From Candidatus Bathyarchaeum tardum (lineage in GTDB: Archaea > Thermoproteota > Bathyarchaeia > Bathyarchaeales > Bathyarchaeaceae), in the NCBI GenBank assembly GCA_029762755.1, contig JARVGH010000003.1, forward strand, positions 1 to 64,000: 64,000 bases of DNA, in the 5' to 3' direction. Below are positions 62,901 to 64,000 of this stretch, one piece after another; the stretch's first letter is position 1, and every line of letters starts with the position of its first letter. Under the pieces are notes generated by a model that saw only the letters and a program-made list of their open reading frames with translations, searched no databases and had not been told where the DNA came from. A program made the translations under genes and the position numbers.

Positions 62901-63248
62901 ATGAGGATGTGGATGGTTAACCCGAAAATAATGTGTCGGCAGCATCTTTTGGGGGAACATGTCGAAATTCACATGTTTATTGGGACCTTAAATCAAGAAA
63001 AATCAGTGAAGGGATATTTGGAAAAGGGGCTTCTTGAAGTACATAATTTGTATTTTCGCCATCAAAAACTCGTTGAAGAAATGAAACGCAGAGGGTATAA
63101 TCATTGCTCTGAAGTTGAGTCAGAATGGAAATTTGCAGAAAAGTTGGGAGTAGTTAATATTGAAAAAAATCTTGAAGAACTAATCAATCGTTGTCCAATA
63201 TGCAAAAAAAGATACTTTGAATCAAAAAATCAGCTCAAAATAAGTTAA
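62901..63248 (+). CDS. pyrimidine-dimer DNA glycosylase-like protein (PF03013-like)
   Basis: 115 residues. MRMWMVNPKIMCRQHLLGEHVEIHMF, VHNLYFRHQKLVEEMKRRGYNHCSEV match the T4 endonuclease V-like family found in many archaea, acting on UV damage in its named members. An added C-terminal CPICKKRYFE half zinc ribbon. ATG 62901 has GGGG nine bases upstream and starts at the family motif; the TTG at 62886 is not needed. Confidence 0.75.
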   Translation: MRMWMVNPKIMCRQHLLGEHVEIHMFIGTLNQEKSVKGYLEKGLLEVHNLYFRHQKLVEEMKRRGYNHCSEVESEWKFAEKLGVVNIEKNLEELINRCPICKKRYFESKNQLKIS

Positions 63249-63375
63249 GGTTGGCATCGGTCTATGGTTTGGTTTTTTTGAAAAATGGCAGTTTTCAACA
63301 TAGAACTGCTATTATTAATAGTAATATGATTTTTTGATTAGGGTTGATTTTAGTCTTGAAAATATAGAAAAACTG

Positions 63376-63975
63376 TTAGTTTTTTTCTATATTACAGATA
63401 GATGTAGCAACCGCAAGCAAGTAAGGGGAATGAGCTAAAATTCCATATTCGCCAGTGACTGCGTCTTGAAATGGTGAAAGGTGTGGAGGATAGAAAGTGA
63501 AAATGACAAACAAGACAGCTAAAACTGCCAAGGCAATTATTGAAATTAGTTCTACTGTTTTGTTTTGTTGCTTAAAGCTCAAAAGTTTGTAGCTAAGAAA
63601 CTGTCCAACAATGACGGCGATAATGAAGCTTAAAATGTCTATTACAAGAATGGCTTCACAGGTAATGCTTGTGTAGCTGTAAAAAATTGCTGGAATTATT
63701 AGAATTATTGTGAAAGCAGCAACGGCTTTTGCCAAAAAGAAGTTGTTTGTTTTATCTCTTATTTTCCAGTATTCAATAACTGTGAATATTATTAATGGCC
63801 AGAATCCTAGTTTAAGGTGTTCCCAGACACTTTCGTTTACTGCAGAAAAAGCACCAACTATAGGATTGAACCCTGACAATTCGAATATGAAATGAAATAA
63901 ACTTCCTAGAACAGTAATGAAAAGCACTCCAATGATTTCGTAAGTTAAAACGGTTCTTTTTTGAAATTTATCCAT
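63376..63975 (-). CDS. DUF6512-like membrane protein
   Basis: 199 residues, about six helices. SAVNESVWEHLKLGFWPLIIF in the first loop and TFYPPHLSPFQDAVTGEYGI near the end are the conserved patches of this uncharacterised archaeal/clostridial family. ATG 63975 preferred over GTG 63984. Upstream region is cut by the window edge. Confidence 0.7.
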   Translation of the reverse strand: MDKFQKRTVLTYEIIGVLFITVLGSLFHFIFELSGFNPIVGAFSAVNESVWEHLKLGFWPLIIFTVIEYWKIRDKTNNFFLAKAVAAFTIILIIPAIFYSYTSITCEAILVIDILSFIIAVIVGQFLSYKLLSFKQQNKTVELISIIALAVLAVLFVIFTFYPPHLSPFQDAVTGEYGILAHSPYLLAVATSICNIEKN

Positions 63976-64000
63976 TAAAATCACGCAGAATATATTTGAC

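Overview
The window is AT-rich archaeal chromosome. Eukaryote-like ribosomal proteins (eS1, eL18, eL24, eS28, L7Ae), RNA polymerase subunits RpoD (with an intact two-cluster ferredoxin insert) and RpoN, aIF5B, archaeal methionine adenosyltransferase, a family B DNA polymerase, archaeal type IV pilins, Ftr of the tetrahydromethanopterin C1 pathway and the archaeal modified mevalonate pathway all point to Archaea. The TackOD1-like protein, the H4MPT-type C1 gene and the mix with bacterial-type SerRS and long zinc-LID adenylate kinase fit a TACK archaeon, most likely Bathyarchaeia. That placement is inference, not proven. No tRNA, rRNA, CRISPR array, insertion sequence or prophage was found.

Layout. 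1-2800: the end of a minus-strand set (pyrF, DsrE-like protein, zinc-ribbon protein, SagB-type nitroreductase cut by the window edge), then a winged-helix regulator. 2855-7100: uncharacterised proteins and an 802-residue membrane-anchored surface protein with four PKD domains. 7362-9291: serS and rps3ae. 9525-20252: a purine biosynthesis block, purM, purS-purL-purQ on plus, converging on purF, purD, a HAD protein, ftr and a PfkB kinase on minus; the purM-purS gap holds a palindromic operator-like site and a strongly structured RNA candidate. 20470-27719: archaeal MAT, MscL, DtdA, a small unknown, family B DNA polymerase, a small Cys-rich protein and a DUF3795 protein. 27776-43494: a minus-strand super-cluster made of the S13-S4-S11-RpoD-L18e-L13-S9-RpoN-enolase-S2-MEMO translation block followed by mevalonate kinase, a UbiD-type decarboxylase, both aconitase-X subunits, isopentenyl phosphate kinase, type 2 IPP isomerase, a prenyl diphosphate synthase and GluRS. 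43666-52675: miscellaneous genes (agmatinase, NSUN/RsmB methylase, DUF167, E1-like enzyme, inositol-phosphate synthase, DUF1638, a glycosyltransferase). 52892-58951: a TackOD1-like protein facing a type IV pilus operon (ATPase, two membrane platform proteins, a pilin, a large pilin-like adhesin). 59098-62470: L7Ae-S28e-L24e-adk-infB. 62471-64000: a structured intergenic region, a pyrimidine-dimer glycosylase-like protein and a DUF6512-like membrane protein.

How the genes work together. Genes 29540-36337 encode every step from mevalonate to a C15-C20 or longer prenyl diphosphate by the route mevalonate 5-phosphate, trans-anhydromevalonate phosphate, isopentenyl phosphate, IPP, needed for ether lipids. 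Ftr shows that H4MPT carries C1 units.

Translation starts. Many genes start at TTG with a well-placed Shine-Dalgarno (SD) sequence. RpoN appears to have no ATG/GTG/TTG start at all, and an AUU codon is the best candidate. MscL has an ideal SD in front of an ATA codon. Starts given below often differ from the longest open frame; the reason is stated for each.
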